DNA from: Candidatus Leptovillus affinis | GTDB lineage: Bacteria > Chloroflexota > Anaerolineae > Promineifilales > Promineifilaceae | Length of the DNA stretch: 64,000 nt | Assembly (NCBI GenBank): GCA_016705235.1 | Contig: JADIYP010000002.1 | Coordinates: 186,001 to 250,000 of the forward strand | Direction: 5' to 3' | In this document: positions 8,617 through 17,706 of the stretch, in pieces | Numbering within the stretch: the stretch's first letter is position 1 | Layout: every line of letters starts with the position of its first letter | The notes under the pieces: generated by a model | What the model was told of the DNA's origin: nothing | Databases searched by the model: none | The model's input: the letters and a program-made list of their open reading frames with translations, nothing else | Program-made: the position numbers and the translations under genes

Positions 8617-9579
8617 TTAACTCCCATCACCTGCGGCGTAATAAACCCAACGACCTGAGGTGGCGAAAAGAACGGCCGTTAAAGCCAATACAATCAGGAA
8701 CAACACCCAGGCTAACGCCGATCCGTACCCCATTAAATTGTATTCAAAGGAGTTTTTATAAAAGTTCAGCGCATAGAAAAGCGTCGCATCCTGCGGCCCC
8801 CCAGTCCCATTTTTCAGGACATAAGCAAGGTCAAAGTATTTGAACGCGCCAATGATCATCAGGGTGAGGTTATAGAAGATAACCGGCGAAATCATCGGAA
8901 TCGTAATGTTGACAAAACGCTGCCAACCATTAGCGCCATCAATAACGGCCGCTTCATAGATTTCGCTGGGCACACCCTGCATACCGGCCATCAAGGTCAA
9001 CATCAGGTTGCCGGTACCCCACAAACCAATCAAAACCAACAACGGGTAAATCCAGGTGGTTGAATTAAGCCAGTCTGGCGTGGGAAGTCCCACTGCCCCA
9101 AGCCCCAGGTTGATCCAACCCGTTTGGGTATTGGCTACGCCAGCCCAAATAACGCCAGCGGCCACAATAGGAATCATCGCCGGCATGTAGAATAAGGTAC
9201 GAAAGCCCTCGCTCACTTTCAAGTTTTTAGAGTTCACCAACGTGGCAAGCATCAACCCAAACCCAAAGGTGATGGGAATCGCCAGCACAGCATACTTGAC
9301 AGTCACCCCCAATGATGCCCACACCTTGGCGTCTGTAAGCATCGTGGAGAAATTCTTGAGACCGATAAATTTCACTATGTCTGGTTGAACCGGGTTGTAA
9401 TCGGTGAAAGCTAAGACGAGGGTAGCAACGACGGGAATTAAGGTGAATACAAGAAATCCGATGAGCCAGGGTGAAATGAAGAACAAACCCCACTTCATCT
9501 GCTCACGTTCCCTACTGGACATCCGTTTAGACTTTGAGCCTGTTACTTGCACAGACTGAGCCAGGTCTGGTGTTGCCAT
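8617..9579 (-). CDS. Sugar ABC transporter permease, MalF/UgpA type
   Basis: 320 residues with six predicted membrane segments, starting after a cytoplasmic N terminus (REREQMKWGLFFISPWLIGF). The EAA motif YEAAVIDGANGWQRFVNITI is in the expected place in the last third. GAGGAG precedes the ATG at 9579. Translationally coupled to the MalG-type gene (TAATG). With the binding protein it would import an oligosaccharide; neighbouring GH16 enzymes suggest beta-glucan fragments, which is inference from context only. Confidence 0.92.
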   Translation of the reverse strand: MATPDLAQSVQVTGSKSKRMSSREREQMKWGLFFISPWLIGFLVFTLIPVVATLVLAFTDYNPVQPDIVKFIGLKNFSTMLTDAKVWASLGVTVKYAVLAIPITFGFGLMLATLVNSKNLKVSEGFRTLFYMPAMIPIVAAGVIWAGVANTQTGWINLGLGAVGLPTPDWLNSTTWIYPLLVLIGLWGTGNLMLTLMAGMQGVPSEIYEAAVIDGANGWQRFVNITIPMISPVIFYNLTLMIIGAFKYFDLAYVLKNGTGGPQDATLFYALNFYKNSFEYNLMGYGSALAWVLFLIVLALTAVLFATSGRWVYYAAGDGS

Positions 9580-9685
9580 AAGTTTTCTCCTCTACTATGC
9601 ACAAAACTCAAGGGGAAAAGGTTAGATCCTCAACCATCAACGCGTCACAAACCATACGCCCCCAAGTTATCCTTTTAGCGCTCCC

Positions 9686-9730
9686 TAAAAAAAGAGACAG
9701 GAGCGGTATTCACCACCCCTGCCTCTTCTT
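9686..9730 (-). terminator. Rho-independent terminator after the sugar-binding protein gene
   Basis: On the minus strand, AGAGGCAGG pairs with CCTGTCTCT (one G-U pair; arms at 9718-9726 and 9693-9701) and is followed by seven Ts. It sits between the binding protein and permease genes, where partial termination would make more binding protein than permease. Confidence 0.75.
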
Positions 9731-9741
9731 TTTATGTGATG

Positions 9742-11241
9742 CTATTTCACTTCATCAAAAACCGTTTGCAATTCGGCAATCAGTTTGTCAATCTCTGCAT
9801 TCAGGTCAAGATCTGGCGTGCTTTGGTACATAGCTCCAAAAGTGCCATATACATCGCTGGCCTTGAGGAAGTTAGGCATACCGGATTCGTGGTTGGGGTT
9901 GTCAGGATAGTTCAGAGCATCCACGAAAACTTGCAGATCGGCATCCGGGAAGTTCTCCTGCATCTTGGCCATGGCCGATTCTTGCAGGCTGGTACGACCG
10001 GGGAAGGCGCCGTAGATTTCGACAAGGTCGGGAGCGAATTCACCTGTCAACAGGGTGTAAACTGCAAAAGCGGCATCTGGATTCTTCGTGCCCTTCATGA
10101 TACCGAAGGTGTCAGCATGAAGTTTGGCGGTGGTGGTGCCATTGTAAGAAGGAATCGCGGCTATATCCCAGTTTACGCCTTCATAACAGCAGGTGTACCA
10201 GGTGTGGTTGGGGTTCATGGCTACGTTGCCGGAACCAAAGGTGTTGCCCTGGGCCAGCATATCGCTGTTGACATAATTGTCATTGGGCCAGAAATGATCG
10301 GTCCACATGGCATCGTAGGCCCATTGGGCGGCTTCGCGCCAAACCTCTGGCATGACAGCATTACCATCGGCATCGGCGAAGCTGCCCGCGCCAAAGAAGG
10401 TCCACTGCCCACGGATGTCTGTCCACATCGGATGATAACCAAATTGAACGGTGTTGTCGGGGTCGAAGCCATCCATGGTGGCGTCGTTGCCATTGGCATC
10501 GACGGTCAGGAACATGGCCAACTCGCGCAGCTTGTCGAAGGTCCAGGCATCGCCATCAGCGTAAGGAGCGCCCCACTCGTGCGGCGGGTATTCCAATCCA
10601 GCTTCGTCAAAGAGGTCTTTGTTATACCACAGGGCTGTTGGATAAACGGCAAAGGGCAAGCCAACCTGGCCCTGGCCTTCGAATTGGTAGAACTCGACGA
10701 GGGCGGGGTTGAAGTCGCTTATGTCCAGATTGGTGGATTCGATGTAAGGAGCCATATCGAGCCAGGCGCCTTCAAAGCTGTACATACCGCGTACGCCAAC
10801 GGGGCCAACGATGTCGGGTACGTCGCCAGAGGCGATTTGGGTTTTCAAAACGTCGTAGGCGGTTTCATTTTGGACAATGTCGAGGACCAGTTTGTACTGA
10901 TCGCCGTAGGCGGCGTTGAACTTCTCTGCGAAGGCGTTTTCTTTTTCGATTTCTTCAGGGTTGCCACCAGCGCCTAAACCAATGAACCAACGAATTTCGA
11001 TGGGACCATCGGAGGAGGTTGCGGTGTCAGCGGCCGGAGCTTCAGTAGGAGCCGGGGCTTCGGTGGGAGCAGCGGCTTCTTCTACGGGGGCTGCTTCTTC
11101 TACGGGGGCTGCTTCTTCAGCAGCCGTTTCCGAGGTTGTGGCTGTATCAGCAGCGGGTTCCGCGCTGCCACCACAAGCGGCTAAAGCCAGGGCCAAGACG
11201 ACCAACAAGCTTAAAAGCCAAGCAAAACGTGACTTGTTCAT
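9742..11241 (-). CDS. Extracellular sugar-binding lipoprotein of a CUT1 ABC transporter
   Basis: 499 residues. Signal peptide ends in LALAACGG (lipobox Cys about residue 23). A low-complexity linker of Ala/Glu/Pro/Thr (about 25-75) follows, partly encoded by an 18-bp tandem repeat at 11080-11115, then a family-1 solute-binding fold (EIRWFIGLGAGGNPEEIEKE onward; FAEKFNAAY; GDVPDIVGPVG). AAGGAG lies before the ATG at 11241. First gene of the transporter operon; a palindrome at 11284-11298 is a candidate operator for the LacI protein next to it. The ligand cannot be read from sequence. Confidence 0.93.
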   Translation of the reverse strand: MNKSRFAWLLSLLVVLALALAACGGSAEPAADTATTSETAAEEAAPVEEAAPVEEAAAPTEAPAPTEAPAADTATSSDGPIEIRWFIGLGAGGNPEEIEKENAFAEKFNAAYGDQYKLVLDIVQNETAYDVLKTQIASGDVPDIVGPVGVRGMYSFEGAWLDMAPYIESTNLDISDFNPALVEFYQFEGQGQVGLPFAVYPTALWYNKDLFDEAGLEYPPHEWGAPYADGDAWTFDKLRELAMFLTVDANGNDATMDGFDPDNTVQFGYHPMWTDIRGQWTFFGAGSFADADGNAVMPEVWREAAQWAYDAMWTDHFWPNDNYVNSDMLAQGNTFGSGNVAMNPNHTWYTCCYEGVNWDIAAIPSYNGTTTAKLHADTFGIMKGTKNPDAAFAVYTLLTGEFAPDLVEIYGAFPGRTSLQESAMAKMQENFPDADLQVFVDALNYPDNPNHESGMPNFLKASDVYGTFGAMYQSTPDLDLNAEIDKLIAELQTVFDEVK

Positions 11242-11283
11242 TTATATTCTCCTTACTCTCTTAATAAAACATTTGACTAAAAT

Positions 11284-11298
11284 CCGCTTTGCAAGCGG
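11284..11298. promoter_or_regulatory. Candidate LacI-family operator before the sugar-binding protein gene
   Basis: CCGCTTTGCAAGCGG has perfect 6-bp arms around a 3-base centre and lies 43-57 bases upstream of the ATG at 11241. It differs from the GAAAGCGCTTTC sites upstream of the adjacent lacI-type gene, though both share the AAGCG core. Confidence 0.5.
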
Positions 11299-11340
11299 TT
11301 TCATACGGTTAGCGGCGTTTCGATTATTCTTCTCCTGGGG

Positions 11341-12381
11341 CTAGTGCATCACCTCCCTTATTAACGGCCGTGTGGCGCTGCAAGATTGCCGAATTACCAG
11401 TTCGGTGGGCAAGATAATGCGGCGCGGCGGCTCAGATCCATGGGCTAATAGGTCGATTAACGTTTCAACGGCCGTTTGACCGGCACGTTTTATCGGTTGG
11501 CGTATGGTAGTCAGGGGCGGGTTTGTTTGCGCGGCGGGTGGCAAATCATCATAACCCACCAGAGCCACGTCGTCTGGTACAGACAGCCCCTCTTGATAAA
11601 TGGCGCGCAGCGCTCCTTGGGCCATCAGATCTGAAGAAATAAATACGGCGTCTGGCCGCTGGGGCAGTAGTTTGCGCATGGCCGTGTATCCGCTCACCTC
11701 GGTAAAATCCCCTTCAGCAACCATGGCTTCATCGAGCTGATGGTCCCGATCGGCCAGAGCTTGCAGGTACCCCTGTTTGCGCTGGACGGCCGCCAGGTTA
11801 TTGAGGGGGCCGGTGATGGCGGCGATGCGTTGATAACCCATGCGGATGAGATGGGTAACGGCCGTGTACGCGCCCGCCTGATTATCCGAATCCACAAAAC
11901 TCACCTGATCGCTGTCATGCTGACCAATCAAAACAAACGGAATGCCCGAATCCAACAACTGGTAAACCGATTGGTTGTCGCGCTGAGTGGCGGTCATAAT
12001 CACGCCATCCAGCATCTGCTGGCTCAAAATACGACCCACACTACGTGATTCATCCTGAATGGTATGAAAAAGGACCAGAGATAATACATAATCGTAGGCT
12101 TTACAGGCGGCGGCTACCCCTTGGATGACATACGAGAAGAAAGGATCGGCACAAACAGAGGCGGCCGATTTGGGGATGATCAGGCCAAAGACCTGCGACT
12201 TGCCTAAGGCCAGTGAACGAGCGGCGGGGTTAGGCTGGTACCCTGTTTCACGGACGGCCGTCATAACACGTTCCCGAACGGCCTGGCTGACATTAGGGTA
12301 ATCATTGATGACCCGCGAAACCGTTGAAGGCGACACCTGGGCCATTTGACTGATTTCTTTAAGGGTCACTTTGCCGTTCAT
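11341..12381 (-). CDS. LacI family transcriptional regulator (sugar cluster)
   Basis: 346 residues. The N-terminal helix-turn-helix with hinge (VTLKEISQMAQVSPSTVSRV, then YQPNPAARSLA) is typical LacI/GalR, followed by a periplasmic-binding-type effector domain (VFGLIIPKSA to IRQPIKRAGQTAVETLIDLL). It is upstream of the transporter and GH16 genes on the same strand, so it very likely controls them. A strong promoter (12465-12493) and three operator-like palindromes (12407-12462) lie in its leader, implying autoregulation. The effector is probably an imported oligosaccharide, unproven. Confidence 0.93.
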   Translation of the reverse strand: MNGKVTLKEISQMAQVSPSTVSRVINDYPNVSQAVRERVMTAVRETGYQPNPAARSLALGKSQVFGLIIPKSAASVCADPFFSYVIQGVAAACKAYDYVLSLVLFHTIQDESRSVGRILSQQMLDGVIMTATQRDNQSVYQLLDSGIPFVLIGQHDSDQVSFVDSDNQAGAYTAVTHLIRMGYQRIAAITGPLNNLAAVQRKQGYLQALADRDHQLDEAMVAEGDFTEVSGYTAMRKLLPQRPDAVFISSDLMAQGALRAIYQEGLSVPDDVALVGYDDLPPAAQTNPPLTTIRQPIKRAGQTAVETLIDLLAHGSEPPRRIILPTELVIRQSCSATRPLIREVMH

Positions 12382-12406
12382 AGCCGTATCTAGCCAAAAA
12401 TCATTA

Positions 12407-12462
12407 GAAAGCGCTTTCAGAGAAAAGCGCTTTCAAGGACCGATATTGTGAAAGCGTTTTCA
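12407..12462. promoter_or_regulatory. Three LacI-type operator palindromes
   Basis: GAAAGCGCTTTC (12407-12418), GAAAAGCGCTTTC (12422-12434) and TGAAAGCGTTTTCA (12449-12462) lie in series between the promoter and start codon of the lacI-type gene. The third directly follows the -10 box, so a bound repressor would cover the transcription start. Confidence 0.8.
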
Positions 12463-12464
12463 GA

Positions 12465-12493
12465 ATTCTATCATCTGCGACTCATTTTGTCAA
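12465..12493 (-). promoter_or_regulatory. Sigma-70-type promoter of the lacI-type gene
   Basis: On the minus strand TTGACA (12493-12488), a 17-base spacer and TAGAAT (12470-12465). Near-consensus boxes with optimal spacing, 84 bases upstream of the ATG at 12381, with operators immediately downstream. Confidence 0.7.
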
Positions 12494-12670
12494 TATTATT
12501 TGTGCCAGAACGGCCGTTTCTAGCCATACTTGGGTTACTTTGAACGATAAACTCCCGCGATATGTAGCAAAACTGCTGCGCCAGGTCATTTTGATGAATT
12601 TGTAGCTTATGAAAATGATTTCAAGTTACAATAGGAATGAATGGTGCTGTTAGCCAGGAGGAAAGTAAAA

Positions 12671-13693
12671 ATGACGACCGAGAACAAAAAAGTAACCATC
12701 ACACACATCGCCAAAATGGCTAACGTTTCGCCTAGCACTGTTTCACGGGTTCTGCGCGGCTCCGCCGAAGTCTCTGAAGCCAAGCGCACAGCGATCCAAC
12801 AAGCGATTGAAGAACTTCAGTACCGGCCAAACATTTTTGCTCAAAGCCTCGCCAGCGGTCAATCGATGACGATTGGGGTCCTGACGCAAAATTTCGGCAG
12901 CCCGTTTTATGACGGAATTTTGCAAGGGATTTTACAAGGCCTTGAGGGCAGCGATTATTGGCCTATGTTTGCCGACGGCCGTTGGTATGAAAAAGTAGAA
13001 AAACATGCTCTGCACCTGCTTCTAGACAGACGCGTAGATGGCCTGATCATCATTGGCGGACAGTTGGACGCAGAAATGCTGCACTCTATCCTCAAAACCA
13101 CACCCCTGGTAGTCGTCGCCCGCGAAATTCCACCTATCCGCAACCGTTGTCTTTATGTCAATAACTACGAAGCCGGTTACGCGGCAACCCGCTACCTGAT
13201 CGACATGGGACATCGCCACATTGCCCACATCACCGCGCCCACCATCAACAAAATCGCCATTGACGATGTGGAAAAACGATTCGAAGGCTACAAACAAGCG
13301 TTGATAGATGCCAGTTTGCCCATAGACCCGCACTTGATAGTCGAAGGCAACTTGTTACAGCAATCAGGTGTTTTGGCAGTGGAGATGTTATTGTCGCGGG
13401 GACGGCCGTTTAGCGCCATTTTCGCGGCTAACGATCAGATGGCCTTTGGCGCACGCCTGGCGCTCTACCGCCGGGGCATTCGAGTGCCAGAAGATGTCTC
13501 CCTGGTAGGCGTCGACGATGAACCATCCGCCGCCTACATTGTCCCTCCCCTGACTACGGTCAGGCAGCCGGCAGTTGAAATGGGCCAGGTGGCCGCCAAG
13601 GCCATCCTCGCCTTCATCAACGGCAAAACGCCCGAACTTACGCCTTTCAAAGCCCATCTCGTAGTCCGCGAATCTGTTTCCCGGTATCGCTAA
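12671..13693 (+). CDS. LacI family transcriptional regulator (second, divergent)
   Basis: 340 residues from the ATG at 12671, chosen because AGGAGGAAAG lies just before it; an earlier Met at 12641 has no such site. Helix-turn-helix VTITHIAKMANVSPSTVSRV followed by YRPNIFAQSLASGQS hinge and an effector-binding domain (IGVLTQNFGSPFYDGILQGI; VGVDDEPSAAYIVPPLTTVR). Divergent from the first LacI gene. A near-palindrome TGAAAATGATTTCA (12610-12623) upstream may be its operator. The target genes may be the neighbouring glycan cluster; the two regulators share the same DNA-reading helix (SPSTVSRV), so cross-talk is possible. Confidence 0.93.
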   Translation: MTTENKKVTITHIAKMANVSPSTVSRVLRGSAEVSEAKRTAIQQAIEELQYRPNIFAQSLASGQSMTIGVLTQNFGSPFYDGILQGILQGLEGSDYWPMFADGRWYEKVEKHALHLLLDRRVDGLIIIGGQLDAEMLHSILKTTPLVVVAREIPPIRNRCLYVNNYEAGYAATRYLIDMGHRHIAHITAPTINKIAIDDVEKRFEGYKQALIDASLPIDPHLIVEGNLLQQSGVLAVEMLLSRGRPFSAIFAANDQMAFGARLALYRRGIRVPEDVSLVGVDDEPSAAYIVPPLTTVRQPAVEMGQVAAKAILAFINGKTPELTPFKAHLVVRESVSRYR

Positions 13694-13737
13694 ACAATCA
13701 CTGACACGGCCGGCAAAACAACCAGAAATTGGTTCAA

Positions 13738-13776
13738 AAAAACAACCGCCCCACGATGGTAGGACGGTTGTTTTTG
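13738..13776 (+). terminator. Rho-independent terminator after the second lacI gene
   Basis: AACAACCG (13741-13748) pairs with CGGTTGTT (13765-13772) and is followed by a T run. Confidence 0.8.
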
Positions 13777-14138
13777 TTTGGCCACATGTCAGGGAATGAC
13801 ACATAACCTGGATTTTCGGGCTATACGAATACGAGAAAGAGGATGTATTGACCCTGAGTAAAGCCGAGTGTTCCAGTCGCGTTTCTCTCGTGCCAGTTTT
13901 TGAGGGAGGAATTTTTCTCGTATGTTTTCCGGCATTACCTGACCAATAGTGTACAAAAAATGAAGGGCTTTTTCACCAGTCCTTTTTTCCTATTTTGAGG
14001 CCACAGGGATTCATTTGTGGCGCTGTGCCCGCTCAAGAACCGAACTGCTTTTCAAATGACAATGTCACCTGATTGACAAACGGCCGTGCTCGGATTTACC
14101 ATTTCCAAATTCGTACATTCACATTTCAGGAGGTTTTC
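13777..14138. other. Intergenic region, no gene seen
   Basis: About 360 bases between a terminator and the DUF6345-like gene. I see no open frame with a ribosome site, no RNA motif I recognise and no long inverted repeat. It ends with AGGAGG before the ATG at 14139, so it presumably holds that gene's promoter. Confidence 0.5.
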
Positions 14139-16310
14139 ATGAAGCGTCTGTCCGTTTTCTTTCAGATTACGTTGTATTTTTTCGTCTTTGTGTTCCTCAT
14201 TACTGCAGCCGCCAACCTTGTCGCTCAGGACGATACGGCCGTTCCCCCACCTTCCGGTCTTCTTACCAGCAATGGCATCTGGATTGAAACCGGCCTCCCC
14301 CTGCCCGTTTTCCGTTTGTCAGCCCCCCAGGTAACCGGTGATGGTTCCGTCAGATTGGCAGCCAATTTTTCCGCGCTAACTGGCAGTCCAGCCGAACCCG
14401 ATTCCTACCTTGGTCGCTCCCGTTTTACCGTGCTGAACGAAGCAACCAACTCCGTGTTAGAACAATATGGGGCAACGGGTGGATTTTACGCCTTTAACCC
14501 CACAGAAGCGTTTGGTGAAACACCGCGTGGTCCCATCGATTCTACCCTCGCGCAGCGTGCAGCCTGCCTCTTTTTAAAGAACAACCAGATGTTCCCCGAC
14601 AACACCATCATCGGCACACCCAACGTGTTTTCCTGTGATTATGATTTCAGCACCAACCCGTATAACTTTACGCTGATCAACGCCAGCTCCCAGGGGGCAA
14701 CCAGCGGCAGCGCAACAAACCCGACGGCCGATGTCATCGGCGCAATCGTCCAGGTGCCCATGTTTGTCAAAACTGGCCCTTTCTCACAAATACCAGAAGT
14801 CCCATTGGGCGGCGCAGGCGGTCATATCTCGCTCTTGTTCCGCACCACAAATGTTCAAGATACTGGGTTTTCGCTGGATGACAGCGTAGTCGGTCTGGGA
14901 GCTGTGGCCATGCCGTTTTACAACCGCTCCGCCACCTTCATCGATAATTTCCCTACCCGCGATCCGGCCGCTGCCCGTGATGCCGTCATCACCCGCGTCC
15001 AGGAGAGCTTTCCAGGAGCAAGTAACATCAACGTGCCCGATCCCGCCTTGCTGTACATGGTTAACGACGCCGCCCAACCCCAAACCGGGCTGGAACCAAT
15101 GCTCAGCTTCTCCGGCATCGAAGTTACCACCGGCGGCGAAACAATCATCCTGCGCGACATCGTCGAGCCGGCGCTGGAGGGCGGCAGCGGTGGTTTTGGC
15201 CCCGATGTGGCCATCACCAGCCCGGCGGACGGCAGCAGCTTTACGCCAGGCAATCCCGTTAATCTCACCGGAGCCATCAGCGCCGGCGCTGCGCCATACA
15301 CCTATACCTGGAGCTTAAACGATGGCGCGGTCGTCCTCACCGGCACATTAGGCGCGGCAGGCAATCTAAATGCCACAGCAAACGATTTACAAGTCGATTC
15401 GCATGACGGTTATCCGGCGAATGTGGCGGTTTTGTTAGAAGTGGAAGACAGCAATGGCGCAGTCCGGCAGGCTGCCATTAATTTGATTCCTACGGTAGCG
15501 CCGTCTGCATATCTGCCCATCGTCCCCAATGGGACGGCAGCCTTGTTTACCCGGCATGTGACTTCGGCGCCGGCTGCGGTAACGGCCGTTTACCGCTTTG
15601 GCGTCGAAGCCGGGTCAGATTACCCACCCTATGGCGCAGGCGGCCCCGATTTGGGCGGCGTCATCCCGGATGCTTCTGGCTTCCGCAGCAGCATGCTTGC
15701 GTATGGGTGGTCCTCCAGCTTCAACTGGTGGAATGCCTCCGCCTGGGAGCGCGACTGGCGCGATTGCAGTCTGGGCGGCGGCGATTGCACCTACGGCGTC
15801 GATCGAGTCGATTTTGCCTATTATGCCGGACACGGCGGCGCTGGCGGCCTTAGCCTGCCTTCCAGCACAGACAGCAGTTGGTTCCCCGGCAGCAACGCCC
15901 GTTTCCAAACCTTACGCTGGGTTGGTTTTGCTTCGTGCCAGACCTTGCGCGCCCAATGGCCAACCCCCAGCACCGCCCCAATTCGCCAATGGTTCAACGC
16001 TTTCCAGGGCGCGCACATGCTGCTCGGTTTTAACAGCAACATGGCCGACGTCGCCTTTGGGCCACGACTCGTAGACAATATGCGCATGCCCTCTTTTCTG
16101 GGCATTACGTTCCCCTGGGCGCAGCGCACAATCCGCGAAGCGTGGGTACAGACCGCCTTTAACATGAACGCCGGCAAACCAGCCTACATCTACGCCATCG
16201 GCACCAACAGCGTCAATCCGGCGGACAACAAACTACCGTTCTCCGGCGATCCGGCGTTGGCACGGCCGTATCCGGTTGCTTCCTATCATTGGGTGTGGTG
16301 GGACGAATAA
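14139..16310 (+). CDS. Secreted protein with Ig/PKD-like domain and C-terminal DUF6345-like domain
   Basis: 723 residues; start at 14139 chosen for CAGGAGG and the signal peptide (KRLSVFFQITLYFFVFVFLI). The first 340 residues are not recognised. About residues 360-450 look like an Ig/PKD-type sandwich (VAITSPADGSSFTPGNPVNL). From about residue 485 on, the protein resembles DUF6345: DFAYYAGHGG places a His at 565 and WVGFASCQTL a Cys at 600, the spacing and strand context of the His/Cys pair of caspase/gingipain-like folds. A peptidase role is inference; no substrate can be named. Probably extracellular. It appears to be transcribed alone. Confidence 0.75.
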   Translation: MKRLSVFFQITLYFFVFVFLITAAANLVAQDDTAVPPPSGLLTSNGIWIETGLPLPVFRLSAPQVTGDGSVRLAANFSALTGSPAEPDSYLGRSRFTVLNEATNSVLEQYGATGGFYAFNPTEAFGETPRGPIDSTLAQRAACLFLKNNQMFPDNTIIGTPNVFSCDYDFSTNPYNFTLINASSQGATSGSATNPTADVIGAIVQVPMFVKTGPFSQIPEVPLGGAGGHISLLFRTTNVQDTGFSLDDSVVGLGAVAMPFYNRSATFIDNFPTRDPAAARDAVITRVQESFPGASNINVPDPALLYMVNDAAQPQTGLEPMLSFSGIEVTTGGETIILRDIVEPALEGGSGGFGPDVAITSPADGSSFTPGNPVNLTGAISAGAAPYTYTWSLNDGAVVLTGTLGAAGNLNATANDLQVDSHDGYPANVAVLLEVEDSNGAVRQAAINLIPTVAPSAYLPIVPNGTAALFTRHVTSAPAAVTAVYRFGVEAGSDYPPYGAGGPDLGGVIPDASGFRSSMLAYGWSSSFNWWNASAWERDWRDCSLGGGDCTYGVDRVDFAYYAGHGGAGGLSLPSSTDSSWFPGSNARFQTLRWVGFASCQTLRAQWPTPSTAPIRQWFNAFQGAHMLLGFNSNMADVAFGPRLVDNMRMPSFLGITFPWAQRTIREAWVQTAFNMNAGKPAYIYAIGTNSVNPADNKLPFSGDPALARPYPVASYHWVWWDE

Positions 16311-16324
16311 CCACCCAAAACGCC

Positions 16325-16364
16325 GCAGACTGGACCGATCTGGCTGTTAACCGGTCCAGTCTGC
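16325..16364. terminator. 12-bp perfect inverted repeat downstream of the DUF6345-like gene
   Basis: GCAGACTGGACC (16325-16336) and its exact complement (16353-16364) surround a 16-base loop, 14 bases after the stop codon. There is no T run after it, so it may be a Rho-linked or 3'-end-protecting hairpin. Confidence 0.5.
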
Positions 16365-16513
16365 CTGCAACCCTGAGAAAGTGAGGATGAGGTAAGATCA
16401 TCCAGATGGAAGTTGCGACGCCGCCCTTTCCAGTCGTATAATGCCAAAATGCTAAGGTGCAGGTTGGGAACTTACCCTACATCCCCTGTTCACCAGTTTA
16501 CAAGGAAAGCACT

Positions 16514-17581
16514 ATGTCATTTCTATGGGCGTTAGCCGGATTTTTTTTAATCCTTACACCGATCATCCTCATTCATGAATTTGGCCACTTCACGGCGGCC
16601 CGGTTATCCAAAATCCGTGTAGAAGAGTTTGGGATTGGCTTTCCGCCGCGCGCGGCCGTCTTAGGCCAGCGCAATGGGACAACATTCACGTTAAACTGGC
16701 TGCCGCTGGGCGGTTTTGTCCGGCCGGCCGGCGAAGACGACCCTGCAATTCCTGATGGACTTTCGGCCGCCTCCAAACGCGCCCGCTTCTTCGTCTTAGT
16801 CGCCGGCGCGCTGGCCAACTTCGTCGCCGCCTTCCTGGCATGGTGGTTTGCCTTTTCGATCGGCGCGCCGGCCATTGCTATTTCTTATGTCAACCCCGAT
16901 TCGCCCGCCTTTCTGGGCGGCATTCGCACAGGCGACGTTATATTAGAAGTAGACGGACAAAAAGCCGACAACACCAACGTCATTTCGGAACCCATGTACG
17001 CCAAAGGCGGCCAACCCGTCGAGTTACTCATCAGCCGCGATGGGGAAACCACGACGCTAACCGTAATTCCGCGCCTGGAAGGTGAATACGATCCGGCCGT
17101 TGAAGGCCCCATCGGTGTTGGACTCACAATGGCCGACTCTGGCGAACGCATTAGCAGAGGATTTGGCGAAGCGGCAAAAGACGCCGCCAACACCTTCCGC
17201 GAACAGGTGACGCTGTTTTTCCAGGTTCCGGCCATGCTCATTCGCGGCGATTTGTCACCAAGCGAAGCCCGGCCGGTTAGCGTGGTGGGCATCAGCCAGA
17301 TCGCCGGGCAAGTAACAGAAAGCTCGGTTTCGCACAACACCGTGTTCCCCTTGCTGCATTTTTTCGCCTTCATTAATGTCGCCCTGGGCCTGACCAATTT
17401 GCTGCCCATCCCGGCGTTGGATGGCGGCCGAATTTTATTTGTACTGATTGAAGCCGTTCGCGGGCGACGAATCGAACCGGAGCGCGAAGGCATGGTGCAT
17501 GTGATTGGCATGTTGGTGCTTTTGTCCTTGATGCTCTTCATGATCGTTCAGGATATAATCAACCCAATCATTCCTTTTTAG
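16514..17581 (+). CDS. rseP: RseP-type site-2 zinc protease (M50) with PDZ domain
   Basis: 355 residues from the ATG at 16514, preceded by AAGGAAA. Membrane segment 1 carries HEFGH at residues 21-25 (zinc ligands and catalytic Glu); a PDZ domain spans about 115-200 (SYVNPDSPAFLGGIRTGDVI); the second motif NLLPIPALDGGRI supplies the third zinc ligand. Such proteases cut transmembrane anti-sigma factors or signal-peptide remnants inside the membrane. The family usually sits with dxr/uppS/cdsA; here it stands alone, so the client is unknown. Typical length is 350-450. Confidence 0.93.
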   Translation: MSFLWALAGFFLILTPIILIHEFGHFTAARLSKIRVEEFGIGFPPRAAVLGQRNGTTFTLNWLPLGGFVRPAGEDDPAIPDGLSAASKRARFFVLVAGALANFVAAFLAWWFAFSIGAPAIAISYVNPDSPAFLGGIRTGDVILEVDGQKADNTNVISEPMYAKGGQPVELLISRDGETTTLTVIPRLEGEYDPAVEGPIGVGLTMADSGERISRGFGEAAKDAANTFREQVTLFFQVPAMLIRGDLSPSEARPVSVVGISQIAGQVTESSVSHNTVFPLLHFFAFINVALGLTNLLPIPALDGGRILFVLIEAVRGRRIEPEREGMVHVIGMLVLLSLMLFMIVQDIINPIIPF

Positions 17582-17667
17582 GAGCGCTGTCACATTTTTA
17601 CCCTCGCCAATCCGGCATTGTCTCATCGAAACTGAGGGTAAATTGAAAATTCGTAAACAATTTACCA

Positions 17668-17697
17668 AACCTCCCGCAAAAAACGGGAGGTTTTTTG
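17668..17697 (+). terminator. Rho-independent terminator after rseP
   Basis: AACCTCCCG (17668-17676) pairs with CGGGAGGTT (17684-17692), followed by six Ts. It ends only 10 bases before the next ATG (17707), so the HEAT-repeat gene must be transcribed by read-through or by a promoter upstream of the hairpin; in the latter case the hairpin is in its leader. Confidence 0.8.
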
Positions 17698-17706
17698 TGA
17701 GGAACC

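Noticed and set aside
9736..10977. 413-codon open frame on the plus strand, antisense to the sugar-binding protein gene
   Set aside because: No ribosome site, no recognisable domain, and the opposite frame encodes a clear lipoprotein. It is a composition shadow.
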